From contig DLNC01000003.1 of NCBI GenBank assembly GCA_002478265.1, forward strand, positions 115,772 to 179,771: a stretch of DNA of 64,000 bases, written 5' to 3'. Below, piece after piece: positions 33,463 to 41,637 of this stretch. The DNA is from Syntrophaceae bacterium UBA7520. Lineage in GTDB: Bacteria; Desulfobacterota; Syntrophia; Syntrophales; Smithellaceae. The notes under the pieces were generated by a model. The model ran no database searches. It saw nothing but the letters and a program-made list of their open reading frames with translations, and was not told the origin of the DNA. The translations under genes and the position numbers were made by a program. Every line of letters starts with the position of its first letter. Position 1 is the first letter of the stretch.

Positions 33463-34702
33463 TACAACTATGAAAGCGCCGCCAAAAATTGTGCGCGTCC
33501 CCGGCTCCAAAAGCCTTACACAGCGCGCGCTTATCGCCGCGGCGCTGGCACGCGATAACTCCTTTATCGCCAATCCTTTAATTTCCGAGGACACAAATTA
33601 TTTGCTGGAAGGGCTGCGCCTGCTGGGGGCGCAGATTGTTTCCGTCTCCGGCGGTTTTTATGTAAACGGCACGGCGGGAAAACTGGCAAATACCGGCCAG
33701 CAAATTTTTCTGGGCAACAACGGCACGGCCCTGCGTTTTCTTACGGCGTTGGTCTGCCTGGGCGAAGGCCGCTATGTTTTAACGGGCGAAAAGCGCCTCT
33801 GTGAGCGGCCGGTGGGAGCGCTGGTGGAAGCGTTGCAAAAAATGGGGGTGGAAATAACCTGTACCAATAATTGCCCACCGGTGACTGTTGATGCCCATGG
33901 TCTTGCGGGAGGCAAAATCACCCTTAAGGATGTGGAAAGCTCCCAGTATGTGTCCGCGCTGCTTCTTTGCGCGCCTTACACAAGGCAGGGCATCGAACTC
34001 ACTTTACGCGGCCGTGTGTCTTCCTTGCCCTATATCGATTTGACCCTGGAGGTAATGCGGGAATTCGGCATTAAAATAGAGCGGCAAAAAAGCAAATATA
34101 TCGTACAAGGCGGAAAATGCTATCAGGGACGCGAATACCGCGTGGAGGGAGACGCCTCCAGCGCCTCCTACTTTTTTCTGGCGGCGGCGCTTCTGCAACG
34201 TCCGATCCGTGTCCTGGGAATTAACCGTCTTAGCTGCCAGGGCGATATCCGCCTGCTGGAGATTCTGGAAAAACTTGGCTGCCATGTGCAGTCGCAGGAA
34301 GACTGGGTGGAAGTTACGGGAAACACTCTCGCTCAGGGTGATTTTACTTTTGATCTGAACGACATGCCGGATATGGTCCCCACGCTGGCGGTGCTAGCCG
34401 CTTTTCGCCGCGGCAAGACAACCATCACGAATGTGGAACATTTAAGGATAAAAGAAAGCAACCGCCTGGCGGCGATGGCCGCGGAATTAAACCGCGCGGG
34501 CATCAAGGCCGCTGAAACAGCCGACGGCCTGATCATCAACGGCGGCCAGATGAAGGCGGCGGATATCCGGACATATAACGACCACCGTATCGCGATGAGT
34601 TTCGCCGTCGCGTCGCTTGCCGCGCCCGGGATTGATATTGCCGACAAAAAATGCGTGGACAAGTCATTTCCTGAATTCTGGGAGGAACTGGCAAAAATAT
34701 GA
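33449..34702 (+). CDS. aroA: 3-phosphoshikimate 1-carboxyvinyltransferase (EPSP synthase)
   Basis: A 417-residue enzyme that adds the enolpyruvyl group of PEP to shikimate 3-phosphate. The two inside-out barrels are marked by VPGSKSLTQRAL, LGNNGTALRFLTAL (Asn where class I enzymes have Ala), SSQYVSALLLCAPY, GDASSASYFFLAAALL, DMPDMVPTLAVLA, RIKESNRLAAMA and DHRIAMSFAVA. I start at a TTG inside the end of aroDE because AGAAAGG lies 10 bases before it; the alternative ATG at 33470 has no ribosome site and would remove seven residues. Overlaps aroK by four bases. Confidence 0.93.
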   Translation: MSNNDTTMKAPPKIVRVPGSKSLTQRALIAAALARDNSFIANPLISEDTNYLLEGLRLLGAQIVSVSGGFYVNGTAGKLANTGQQIFLGNNGTALRFLTALVCLGEGRYVLTGEKRLCERPVGALVEALQKMGVEITCTNNCPPVTVDAHGLAGGKITLKDVESSQYVSALLLCAPYTRQGIELTLRGRVSSLPYIDLTLEVMREFGIKIERQKSKYIVQGGKCYQGREYRVEGDASSASYFFLAAALLQRPIRVLGINRLSCQGDIRLLEILEKLGCHVQSQEDWVEVTGNTLAQGDFTFDLNDMPDMVPTLAVLAAFRRGKTTITNVEHLRIKESNRLAAMAAELNRAGIKAAETADGLIINGGQMKAADIRTYNDHRIAMSFAVASLAAPGIDIADKKCVDKSFPEFWEELAKI

Positions 34703-35256
34703 ATGTGGTGCTGATCGGCTACCGCGCTACGGGAAAATCCACGGTGGGAAGGCATCTGGCCTTTAAGCTCAGCCTGCCGTTTTTTGACACCGACGCGCTG
34801 GTGGAAAAAAAACTGAAAATGACCATCGCGGAAATCGTGGCTGCGCATGGCTGGGATTTTTTCCGCGCCCGGGAAAAAGAAGCCGTGCAATCGCTGGAGA
34901 ATCGGCCGGCGTGCGTGATTTCCACAGGCGGCGGCGTGGTGCTGGACAGTGAAAATGTTGCCTCTCTGAAAAAAAACGGGTTTCTTGTGTGGCTTAACGC
35001 GCCGCTTAATGATATCGTTGCCAGGTTAAACAACAAAAGACCGGGAACGGTAATCCGCCCGCAATTTACGGATTGGAATATCGTGGAAGAAACCATCAAG
35101 ATAGTTAATGAACGGTATCCGCTTTACGAGCAGGCGGCGGATTTCACGGTGGAAACGGCAAACAAAAGCATCGTCGAGGTGGGAGAAGAAATTTATCGGC
35201 ATCTGGTGGAGTCAGGCAAACTCATCGATATCATGAAGAGAAAGAAAAATGTCTGA
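34699..35256 (+). CDS. aroK: Shikimate kinase
   Basis: A 185-residue P-loop kinase that phosphorylates shikimate at O3. Walker A is GYRATGKSTVG, the substrate region is DTDALVEKKLKMTIAEI, followed by FFRAREKEAV and the signature STGGGVVLDSEN, and a lid with NNKRPGTVIRP. Slightly longer than the 170-residue norm because of a C-terminal helix. Its ATG overlaps the aroA stop (ATGA), so translation is likely coupled. Confidence 0.94.
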   Translation: MNVVLIGYRATGKSTVGRHLAFKLSLPFFDTDALVEKKLKMTIAEIVAAHGWDFFRAREKEAVQSLENRPACVISTGGGVVLDSENVASLKKNGFLVWLNAPLNDIVARLNNKRPGTVIRPQFTDWNIVEETIKIVNERYPLYEQAADFTVETANKSIVEVGEEIYRHLVESGKLIDIMKRKKNV

Positions 35257-35300
35257 TATCCGACGCGAAAACATTTGAGGATGATTTTACAGGAGACATT

Positions 35301-36380
35301 ATGTCCGGAAATACCATAGGCAGTGTTTTTCGGGTCACCACATGGGGGGAATCGCACGGCGCGGGACTGGGCGCTGTTGTGGACGGCTGCCCGCCAGGCG
35401 TTACGCTGGCGCAGGCGGATATTCAGGCGGCGCTCGACAGAAGACGGCCGTCAAATGTAATTTCTTCCACTAAAAGAAAAGAGACGGACAAAGTGGAGAT
35501 TCTCTCCGGAGTTTTCGAAGGCAAAACCACCGGCACGCCGATCTCTCTTCTGATTAGAAACACCGATGCTGATTCGTACGCGTATCATAAGCTAAAAGAC
35601 GTTTTCCGCCCCGGACAGGGTGATTTTACCTACTGGGAAAAATACGGGCGGCGCGACTGGCGCGGCGGCGGGCGGGCCTCCGGCCGGGAAACGGTCGCGC
35701 GCGTGGCCGCGGGAGCCGTCGCCCAAAAAGTTATCGCGCGTGCCGGAATGGAAGTGCTGGCCTACACTGTGGCCGTCGGCGACATCGAAATTGACCGGAA
35801 AAACATTCCCGTAGGCAGGCAACTATTGCGGCAAACACGTGCCAGCGCGCTTTTTTGCCCTGACAAAAAAGCCGCAATCGCCATGGAAGAAAAACTTGCC
35901 GCGGCGCGCAAAGGCGGCGATTCATTAGGCGGCGTGGTGGAAATCGTCGCGCGCCATGTTCCGACGGGACTGGGCGAACCGGTTTTTGATAAGATGGACG
36001 CAGATCTGGCCAAGGCGCTGATGAGCATCGGCACCGTTAAGGCCGTGGAAGTGGGCGATGGCTGCGCGGTCAGCAAAAAATCTGGTTCACAAGTCAACGA
36101 CCAGATGAATAAAAAAGGGTTTCAGAGCAATCATGCCGGCGGGATTCTCGCGGGAATAACCACGGGGCAAGACATTATTTTGCGGGCTTACTGTAAACCG
36201 ATACCTTCCATCTCTCAGGCGCAAAAAACGGTTGATATCCGGGGAAAAGAAAAAACCATCACGATCACCGGCCGGCATGATGTTTGTGTGATTCCCAGAA
36301 TCGTGCCGGTGTGCGAAGCGATGGTCTGCATTGTGCTGGCCGATCATTTACTCAGACAAAGGGCAATCTCGAATGGATAA
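35301..36380 (+). CDS. aroC: Chorismate synthase
   Basis: A 359-residue FMN-dependent enzyme that makes chorismate by trans-elimination of phosphate from EPSP, the last common step. Family signatures are GESHGAGLGAVVDGCPPG at the N-terminus, GDFTYWEKYGRRDWRGGGRASGRET in the middle (in two parts, the conserved Arg-rich flavin site), and NHAGGILAGITTGQDI, with the C-terminal RHDVCVIPRIVPV. ACAGGAG stands 7 bases before the ATG. 44 bases after aroK. Confidence 0.97.
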   Translation: MSGNTIGSVFRVTTWGESHGAGLGAVVDGCPPGVTLAQADIQAALDRRRPSNVISSTKRKETDKVEILSGVFEGKTTGTPISLLIRNTDADSYAYHKLKDVFRPGQGDFTYWEKYGRRDWRGGGRASGRETVARVAAGAVAQKVIARAGMEVLAYTVAVGDIEIDRKNIPVGRQLLRQTRASALFCPDKKAAIAMEEKLAAARKGGDSLGGVVEIVARHVPTGLGEPVFDKMDADLAKALMSIGTVKAVEVGDGCAVSKKSGSQVNDQMNKKGFQSNHAGGILAGITTGQDIILRAYCKPIPSISQAQKTVDIRGKEKTITITGRHDVCVIPRIVPVCEAMVCIVLADHLLRQRAISNG

Positions 36381-37149
36381 TGTTTCGGTCGGCATCATCG
36401 GCGGCACGCGCGGTATGGGAAGCTGGCTGGCCGCTTTACTGCAGAAAGAAAATTACACGGTGCATATCTGCGGCCGCAAAACACCAATGGGCGCAAAAGA
36501 CATAGCCGGACTTTGCGATGTTGTTGTCGTGGCCGTCCCGATTGCCGCCACCGAAAAAGTCATCGGGGAAGTCGGGCCCCTTTTGGATAAGAGAAAACTC
36601 CTGATGGATTTGACCTCGCTCAAAAAAGAGCCGGTGGAGTGGATGCTGGCAAGCACCAGAGCGGAAGTAGTTGGCTGCCATCCGCTTTTTGGCCCTACCA
36701 TGCCGGATTTTTCCGGACAAAATATCATTTTGTGCCCGGCGCGCGGCACGAAATGGCTTGCCTGGATTAAAGATCTTTTCCAAAAAAACAGCTATCACGT
36801 TTTTGAAACTGATCCCGCGCACCATGATAAAATGATGGCCGTCGTGCAGGTACTCAATCATCTGCACACGATTTCTCTAGGCATGACTATTGCCGCGACA
36901 CAAACAGCGCCGGAAGAACTGGACAGATTTTCCACACCTTTGCTACGGACAAAAATGGAAATCGTCAAAAAGGTTTTTGCCGAAAGCCCCGAGCTTTACG
37001 CCGATATCATCACGCGCAATCACGACACCGCCAAAATAATCGCGCTTTACGAAAAAACACTGGCCGATATCCGCGCGCTGGCCCAATCCGGTGACGCGGC
37101 AAAATTAAAAGAAGCGCTGGAAAAAACTGCCAAAAAATTATTTTCCTAA
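36373..37149 (+). CDS. tyrA: Prephenate dehydrogenase
   Basis: A 258-residue NAD(P)-dependent enzyme for the Tyr branch. The Rossmann motif is GIIGGTRGMGSWLA, followed by VVVAVPIAATEKVI, the substrate segment VGCHPLFGPTMPDFSGQNII and the helical dimerisation domain with DKMMAVVQVLNHLH. There is no fused chorismate mutase or ACT domain, so it is a compact form; control by Tyr may come from the leader and from AroF instead. AAAGGG lies 8 bases before the ATG, which overlaps the end of aroC. Last gene of the operon. Confidence 0.9.
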   Translation: MDNVSVGIIGGTRGMGSWLAALLQKENYTVHICGRKTPMGAKDIAGLCDVVVVAVPIAATEKVIGEVGPLLDKRKLLMDLTSLKKEPVEWMLASTRAEVVGCHPLFGPTMPDFSGQNIILCPARGTKWLAWIKDLFQKNSYHVFETDPAHHDKMMAVVQVLNHLHTISLGMTIAATQTAPEELDRFSTPLLRTKMEIVKKVFAESPELYADIITRNHDTAKIIALYEKTLADIRALAQSGDAAKLKEALEKTAKKLFS

Positions 37150-37282
37150 AAGCCTGCCAAAACATCGTCTGTAATCACTTCATATACTTTTCTACCCTCT
37201 TCTTTTTCCTTTTGCTTTTAGGCCAAGTTGATGTATTTTAGACAAAACAAAAACGTCAATCACCGAAAGGGCCATACGGAAC

Positions 37283-38050
37283 ATGGAAGTACGAATCAAT
37301 AAAATCGCGGAGATGATCGTTACGTCAAAAAAAATCGTTATTTTTACCGGCGCGGGTATAAGCACAGAATCAGGCATACCGGATTTTCGCGGCCCGCAGG
37401 GCTTGTGGACAAAAGTGGATCCCGATGATTTCACCATTGATAAATTTTTGCGTTCGGAAGATACGCGCCGCCGCATGTGGCAAAACCTCAAAGACGGCGG
37501 CCTCATGTCCGATGTCCAACCCAACCGCGCGCATTACGCGGTGGCCGAGCTGGAAAAAATCGGCAAATTAAGCTGTGTGATAACACAGAACGTGGACAAC
37601 CTGCATCAGAAAGCCGGCAACAGCCCACACCTGGTTTATGAATTGCACGGCAACCTGCAACGAATCGTCTGCATGCAATGCCACAAGCGTTATCCGATAG
37701 ACATTGTCAAGGAACAGTCTCTTTCTTTGAATTACACATTGAGCTGCGCTTCCTGCAAGGGACTCCTCAAGCCGGATGTTGTCCTGTTCGGCGAAATGCT
37801 GCCCCAGGATGTGCTGGCGCGCGCCACGCAGGAAGCAAACAGCTGTGACTTTCTCATGGTGATCGGCTCATCTTTATTTGTTTATCCGGCAGCCTATCTT
37901 CCGCTTTACGCCAAAAGAGCCGGCGCGAAAATCGCCATCATCAACATGGGAGAAACGCAGCAGGACGGCATTGCCGATGTGCGCGTTGACGCGCCCGCGG
38001 GAGAAGTCATGTCAAAAATTTTAGAAAGGGTAAAAGCTATCAGCATGTAG
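37283..38050 (+). CDS. cobB: Sirtuin NAD-dependent protein deacylase
   Basis: A 255-residue Sir2-family enzyme removing acyl groups from Lys with NAD+. Motifs in order: GAGISTESGIPDFRGP, TQNVDNLHQKAG, catalytic His in ELHGN, a zinc site from CMQCHKRY and CASCKG, DVVLFGEMLP and the C-terminal GSSLFVYPAAYLP. It lacks the Ala-Tyr-Arg desuccinylase pattern in an obvious form. The usual length is 235-260. A histone-deacetylase-family gene stands 1.4 kb downstream, so two unrelated deacylase types are near each other. Confidence 0.95.
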   Translation: MEVRINKIAEMIVTSKKIVIFTGAGISTESGIPDFRGPQGLWTKVDPDDFTIDKFLRSEDTRRRMWQNLKDGGLMSDVQPNRAHYAVAELEKIGKLSCVITQNVDNLHQKAGNSPHLVYELHGNLQRIVCMQCHKRYPIDIVKEQSLSLNYTLSCASCKGLLKPDVVLFGEMLPQDVLARATQEANSCDFLMVIGSSLFVYPAAYLPLYAKRAGAKIAIINMGETQQDGIADVRVDAPAGEVMSKILERVKAISM

Positions 38051-38126
38051 GCTGTCGGGACATTTTGCTAAACGCTTCGTGTCCATGCACCTTGTCCTTC
38101 AGCCTAGAGCCTATAGCCCTCTTTTT

Positions 38127-38900
38127 ATGTGCCTGATCATTTTCGCCTGCGATGCTCACCCCTCATACAAGCTCGTTTTGGCGGCCAACCGCGATGAATT
38201 TTACGAACGCCCCGCCGCCCCCGCTGATTTTTGGAAGGATCATCCAGAAGTGCTCGCGGGCCGTGATTTAAAAGAAAAAGGCACGTGGCTCGGCATCACC
38301 CGTCAGGGAAGATTCGCCGCCATCACCAATTACCGCGACCCGTCCTCTTTTATGTTTGACGCCAAATCCCGCGGCAAACTGGTTAAAGATTTTTTATGCG
38401 GCAAAAGAAGCGCGGAAAAATTCCTGGATAAAATCTCCGCTCAGGGCGTAAAATATAACGGCTACAATTTAATTCTTCAGGATACTGCCGGATTTTATTA
38501 TTATTCCAACCGCGGCGGGAATAAACAAAAAATAGAGGCGGGGATTCACGGTCTGAGCAATCATCTGCTCGATACGCCCTGGCCCAAGGTCAGCCGGGGG
38601 AAAAAACTGATGAAGGAAGCCCTGAAATATAAGGGATCAGCGCTGGAAGATAAGCTTTTCGCGCTTTTAGCAAATCGGCGTTATCCGCCGCCGGAAAAAC
38701 TCCCGGCAACCGGCGTCGGCAAGGACTGGGAAAGAGTCCTTTCGCCTGTTTTCATCAAAAGCCCGCATTACGGCACGCGCTCTTCCACCGTGTTGCTCGT
38801 TGGAAAAAACCGGCGCGTGACTTTTGTCGAAAAAGTATTTGATGGCGGAGATGAGCCGTGGCTCGTCAGCCGCTTTAATTTTACTCTGGATAAACCATGA
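38127..38900 (+). CDS. NRDE-family protein (TANGO2-like)
   Basis: A 257-residue member of the NRDE/TANGO2 family. The N-terminus MCLIIFA with Cys2, as in Ntn-hydrolase-like members, and the naming motif AANRDEFYERPAAP are clear, as are GRDLKEKGTWLGITRQGRFAAITNYR and the later GLSNHLLDTPWPKV. Start at 38127 is set by the conserved MCxxxF opening; upstream in-frame codons extend into non-conserved sequence. Function unknown; TANGO2 is linked to lipid or heme handling in eukaryotes. The next gene overlaps by four bases. Confidence 0.88.
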   Translation: MCLIIFACDAHPSYKLVLAANRDEFYERPAAPADFWKDHPEVLAGRDLKEKGTWLGITRQGRFAAITNYRDPSSFMFDAKSRGKLVKDFLCGKRSAEKFLDKISAQGVKYNGYNLILQDTAGFYYYSNRGGNKQKIEAGIHGLSNHLLDTPWPKVSRGKKLMKEALKYKGSALEDKLFALLANRRYPPPEKLPATGVGKDWERVLSPVFIKSPHYGTRSSTVLLVGKNRRVTFVEKVFDGGDEPWLVSRFNFTLDKP

Positions 38901-39334
38901 ACGAACAAAACAGTAATTCCTATCCCACCAAACCGATTATTGGTGTCGGGGCGATAGTGCAAAAAGGCGGAAAAGTATTATTGGTAAAACGCGGCGTGGA
39001 ACCAAGCTTGGGGCTTTGGGCGGTCCCGGGCGGCACGCTGAAACTGGGCGAATCAATGCGCCACTGCGCCGAGCGCGAATTGTTTGAAGAAACAGGCGTT
39101 ACTGCCCAGGCCGGAGAGTGTGTTTACACTTTTGATTTTGTGGAACGCGACGCGCAGGAAAAAATTAAATATCATTTTGTGGTTGTTGATTTTGCCGCCA
39201 AGTATATTTCGGGAGAGCCGCAGGGCGCTGATGACGCGCTGGAGGCGCGCTGGTTTGCGCCAGGGGAACTGAAAAATATTTCCGTTTCCAAAAATACACT
39301 GGCAGCGCTGCGTTATATAGGGTTCTTAACTTGA
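38897..39334 (+). CDS. Nudix hydrolase
   Basis: A 145-residue Nudix protein. The signature reads from GGTLKLGESMRHCAERELFEETG, matching GX5EX7REUXEEXGU. The N-terminal strand set is IGVGAIVQKGGKVLLVKRG and the GLWAVPGG turn, similar to ADP-ribose or NADH pyrophosphatases. The substrate is a nucleoside diphosphate derivative; which one cannot be read. Overlaps the NRDE gene (ATGA). With a sirtuin nearby (which makes O-acetyl-ADP-ribose), an ADP-ribose substrate is an appealing guess. Confidence 0.9.
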   Translation: MNEQNSNSYPTKPIIGVGAIVQKGGKVLLVKRGVEPSLGLWAVPGGTLKLGESMRHCAERELFEETGVTAQAGECVYTFDFVERDAQEKIKYHFVVVDFAAKYISGEPQGADDALEARWFAPGELKNISVSKNTLAALRYIGFLT

Positions 39335-39413
39335 AATCCAAGAATTGTACCGGCTGCATGCTTACCCGTCTATACGGGGCCGGCATGACAATGATTGGAA
39401 AAAGGAGGCCTAA

Positions 39414-40163
39414 ATGAAAGTTATTTACTCTGAAGATTTTAATGATGTTTATGCTTCCGACCCCGCCGCGGCTGCCGGCAGAATCAGAGCGGTAGAACTG
39501 GCCATTAAGGGCAGAGTAACGTTTGTCGAACCTAAGCCGGCGACAAAAGAGGATATCCTGCGCGTGCACACGCCGGAACATGTCAAATCCGTGGAGCGCG
39601 AAGGCGTCTATGAAATCGCGGCGCTGGCCGCGGGCGGCGCAATCAGGGCCGCTGAAATCGGCCTGAGCGAACCCTGCTTTGCCTTGATCCGCCCGCCCGG
39701 CCATCACGCATCAGCAAATAGCGCCTGGGGTTTTTGCTATTTTAACAATATGGCCATCGCATTGGAAAAATTAAGGCATCAGGGCAAAATTAAAAAAGCT
39801 TTCATTTTGGATTTTGACCTGCACTATGGCGATGGCAACGTCAACATTTTAGGCACCAAAGGTTATGCAACCATTTACAACCCCGCCACGCAAAACCGCA
39901 ATGAATATCTGAAAAAAGTGCAAGAAGTTTTAGCGGAAACTAAGGCCGACATGATTGCCGCTTCCGCCGGATTTGACAATCACGAAGCCGACTGGGGCGG
40001 CCTTTTAAAAACAGAAGATTACACTTTTATGGGCAGGCTGATAAGAGAAACCGCCCAGCGTAACAATGGCGGCTGTTTCGGGATCCTCGAGGGCGGCTAC
40101 AACCACAGCGTGTTGGGGAAAAATGTGCTGGCATTTATTAACGGATTAGAAGTTGACATATAA
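39414..40163 (+). CDS. Histone deacetylase/acetylpolyamine amidohydrolase family protein, short form
   Basis: A 249-residue zinc amidohydrolase of the HDAC/AcuC/APAH family, about 60-90 residues shorter than typical. The core is complete: RPPGHHASANSAWGFCYFNN (His pair), LDFDLHYGDGN (zinc ligands Asp and His), ASAGFDNHEADWGG (third ligand Asp) and the C-terminal EGGYN. The loops that shape the substrate pocket are shortened. Substrate could be an acetylated polyamine or another small amide. AAAAGGAGG lies 5 bases before the ATG. Confidence 0.88.
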   Translation: MKVIYSEDFNDVYASDPAAAAGRIRAVELAIKGRVTFVEPKPATKEDILRVHTPEHVKSVEREGVYEIAALAAGGAIRAAEIGLSEPCFALIRPPGHHASANSAWGFCYFNNMAIALEKLRHQGKIKKAFILDFDLHYGDGNVNILGTKGYATIYNPATQNRNEYLKKVQEVLAETKADMIAASAGFDNHEADWGGLLKTEDYTFMGRLIRETAQRNNGGCFGILEGGYNHSVLGKNVLAFINGLEVDI

Positions 40164-40187
40164 ATCTATCTTCCTAAAATTAACGAC

Positions 40188-41099
40188 ATGGGAAAGCGAC
40201 TGATGCGCGCATTCATCGGATTGCTGCGCGGCTTAACCGGAGCGGCATTTCTTGTCTTAAACACGCTATTCTGGGCTGTCCCGGTATACATAACCGCCGT
40301 ATTCAAACTTCTGCTTCCATTTAAGACAACGCGGGGATTTTTTGACACCATCCTTAACTTTCTGTCCTATGCCTGGATATATTGCATCAACGCGTTTATC
40401 GAATTCATTAAAAATGTTGACTATGATATTGAGGGACTCGAGGGGCTCAAACGCGATGAGTGGTACCTTGTGATAGCGAACCACCAGACTCTGGTAGACA
40501 TTATTGTGTTACAGAAAATATTTCACGGGCGCATTCCCTTTCTTAAGTATTTCCTCAAAAAAGAGCTGATCTGGATGCCGATACTGGGGCTTGCCTGGTG
40601 GGCGCTTGATTACCCTTTCATGCAGCGCTATCCTGCCGAACTTCTGAAAAAGAAGCCGCATCTGCGAGGCAAGGATATCGAAGCCACAAGAAAGGCATGC
40701 GCAAAATTCAAAGACAGGTCTGCTTCGATAATGAACTTTGTCGAAGGCACGCGCTTCACCCCCGCCAAGCACGCCGCGCAGAATTCTCCGTATGAATACC
40801 TGCTCAAACCGCGCTCGGGCGGCATCTCGTATGTTCTTTCCGCCATGGGGGAAAACATGCGCAACCTCATCGACGTAACCATCGTTTATCCGGACGGCAC
40901 GGAAAACGCGTGGGGATTTATCAGCAGCGCGAATTCACGGATAATCATACGCATAGATGTTTTGCCGATTGTCACGAATCTCCGCGGGCAGGACCCCGAT
41001 GATCCGGAATACAGAAACCGTTTCAATGTCTGGCTCAATGATCTCTGGGGGAAAAAGGATGCAAAAATAGCGCAACTGGTAAAAAGTAATAAGCTGTAA
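40188..41099 (+). CDS. 1-acylglycerol-3-phosphate acyltransferase-like protein (YihG/LPLAT)
   Basis: A 303-residue PlsC-family acyltransferase resembling E. coli YihG. Two hydrophobic segments near the N-terminus (about 9-35 and 55-75) anchor it in the membrane. The catalytic NHQTLVD box (HX4D) is followed by KYFLKKELIWMPILGLAWW and the acceptor-binding VEGTRFTPAKH. It should acylate lysophosphatidic acid or a similar lysophospholipid. 24 bases after the HDAC-family gene, same strand. Confidence 0.9.
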   Translation: MGKRLMRAFIGLLRGLTGAAFLVLNTLFWAVPVYITAVFKLLLPFKTTRGFFDTILNFLSYAWIYCINAFIEFIKNVDYDIEGLEGLKRDEWYLVIANHQTLVDIIVLQKIFHGRIPFLKYFLKKELIWMPILGLAWWALDYPFMQRYPAELLKKKPHLRGKDIEATRKACAKFKDRSASIMNFVEGTRFTPAKHAAQNSPYEYLLKPRSGGISYVLSAMGENMRNLIDVTIVYPDGTENAWGFISSANSRIIIRIDVLPIVTNLRGQDPDDPEYRNRFNVWLNDLWGKKDAKIAQLVKSNKL

Positions 41100-41422
41100 A
41101 TGGCATCTAAGTATTTTAATAAAGTATTTTTATAGAGGCAAACAAAATAGCATCACGGCAGGCAATATTTTGGCAACATAAGAAGAAATCAGAAGAGCGT
41201 CGTGTTTTTACTCTACATGATATCCCAAAAACCTATGCCGCACTTCACAGAGCCAAGGGAGGGTTAAATAAAATAATCCGGCCGCCATGCCCACGCTGAC
41301 CATAATCAGCATTATTCACATAATTTCCTGTATTGCCTGCAATGGCCAGATTCGTGTAGCGTATAATTTATTCGATTCAAATATTTTTCTTGCGCTCAAA
41401 ATATTAATGCTAAGGCAATTAA
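41100..41422. other. AT-rich non-coding stretch, possible gene remnants
   Basis: No intact gene. An open frame without a start codon (41123-41299, +) ends at a TGA and reads plausible protein (HKKKSEERRVFTLHDIPKTY), so it may be the tail of a lost gene, but I recognise no family. The stretch borders the glycosyltransferase fragment and separates the acyltransferase gene from mnmE. Confidence 0.3.
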
Positions 41423-41617
41423 TCAGATACTCGCCAAATGTAACGAATATAGGCGCTTTGCCTCATATAATTTATTGTTTCTGATGATAACCGGAACGGC
41501 CGTGACCACATCCGCAGTCCGGCTTAAATTATCAACAATATTGCTCACAACACGTTGAATACCCGTATTAAAATCGGGGCGTTCAAACACAAGCGTGCGG
41601 TTAACAAAAAAATCCAT
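41423..41617 (-). pseudogene. N-terminal fragment of a glycosyltransferase, decayed
   Basis: A 64-codon frame whose sequence, RPDFNTGIQRVVSNIVDNL then VVTAVPVIIRNNKLYEAKRLY, matches the start of family-1 (GT4-type) glycosyltransferases, where an N-T/R-G-I-Q-R-V-V motif opens the first Rossmann domain. The rest of the roughly 350-residue enzyme is missing: translation stops after LHLASI. It lies 20 bases downstream of mnmE on the same strand. The best reading is a broken remnant of a gene that once stood here; a functional 64-residue peptide is unlikely. Confidence 0.55.
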
Positions 41618-41637
41618 CGGAAAAATCCGAAAATATT

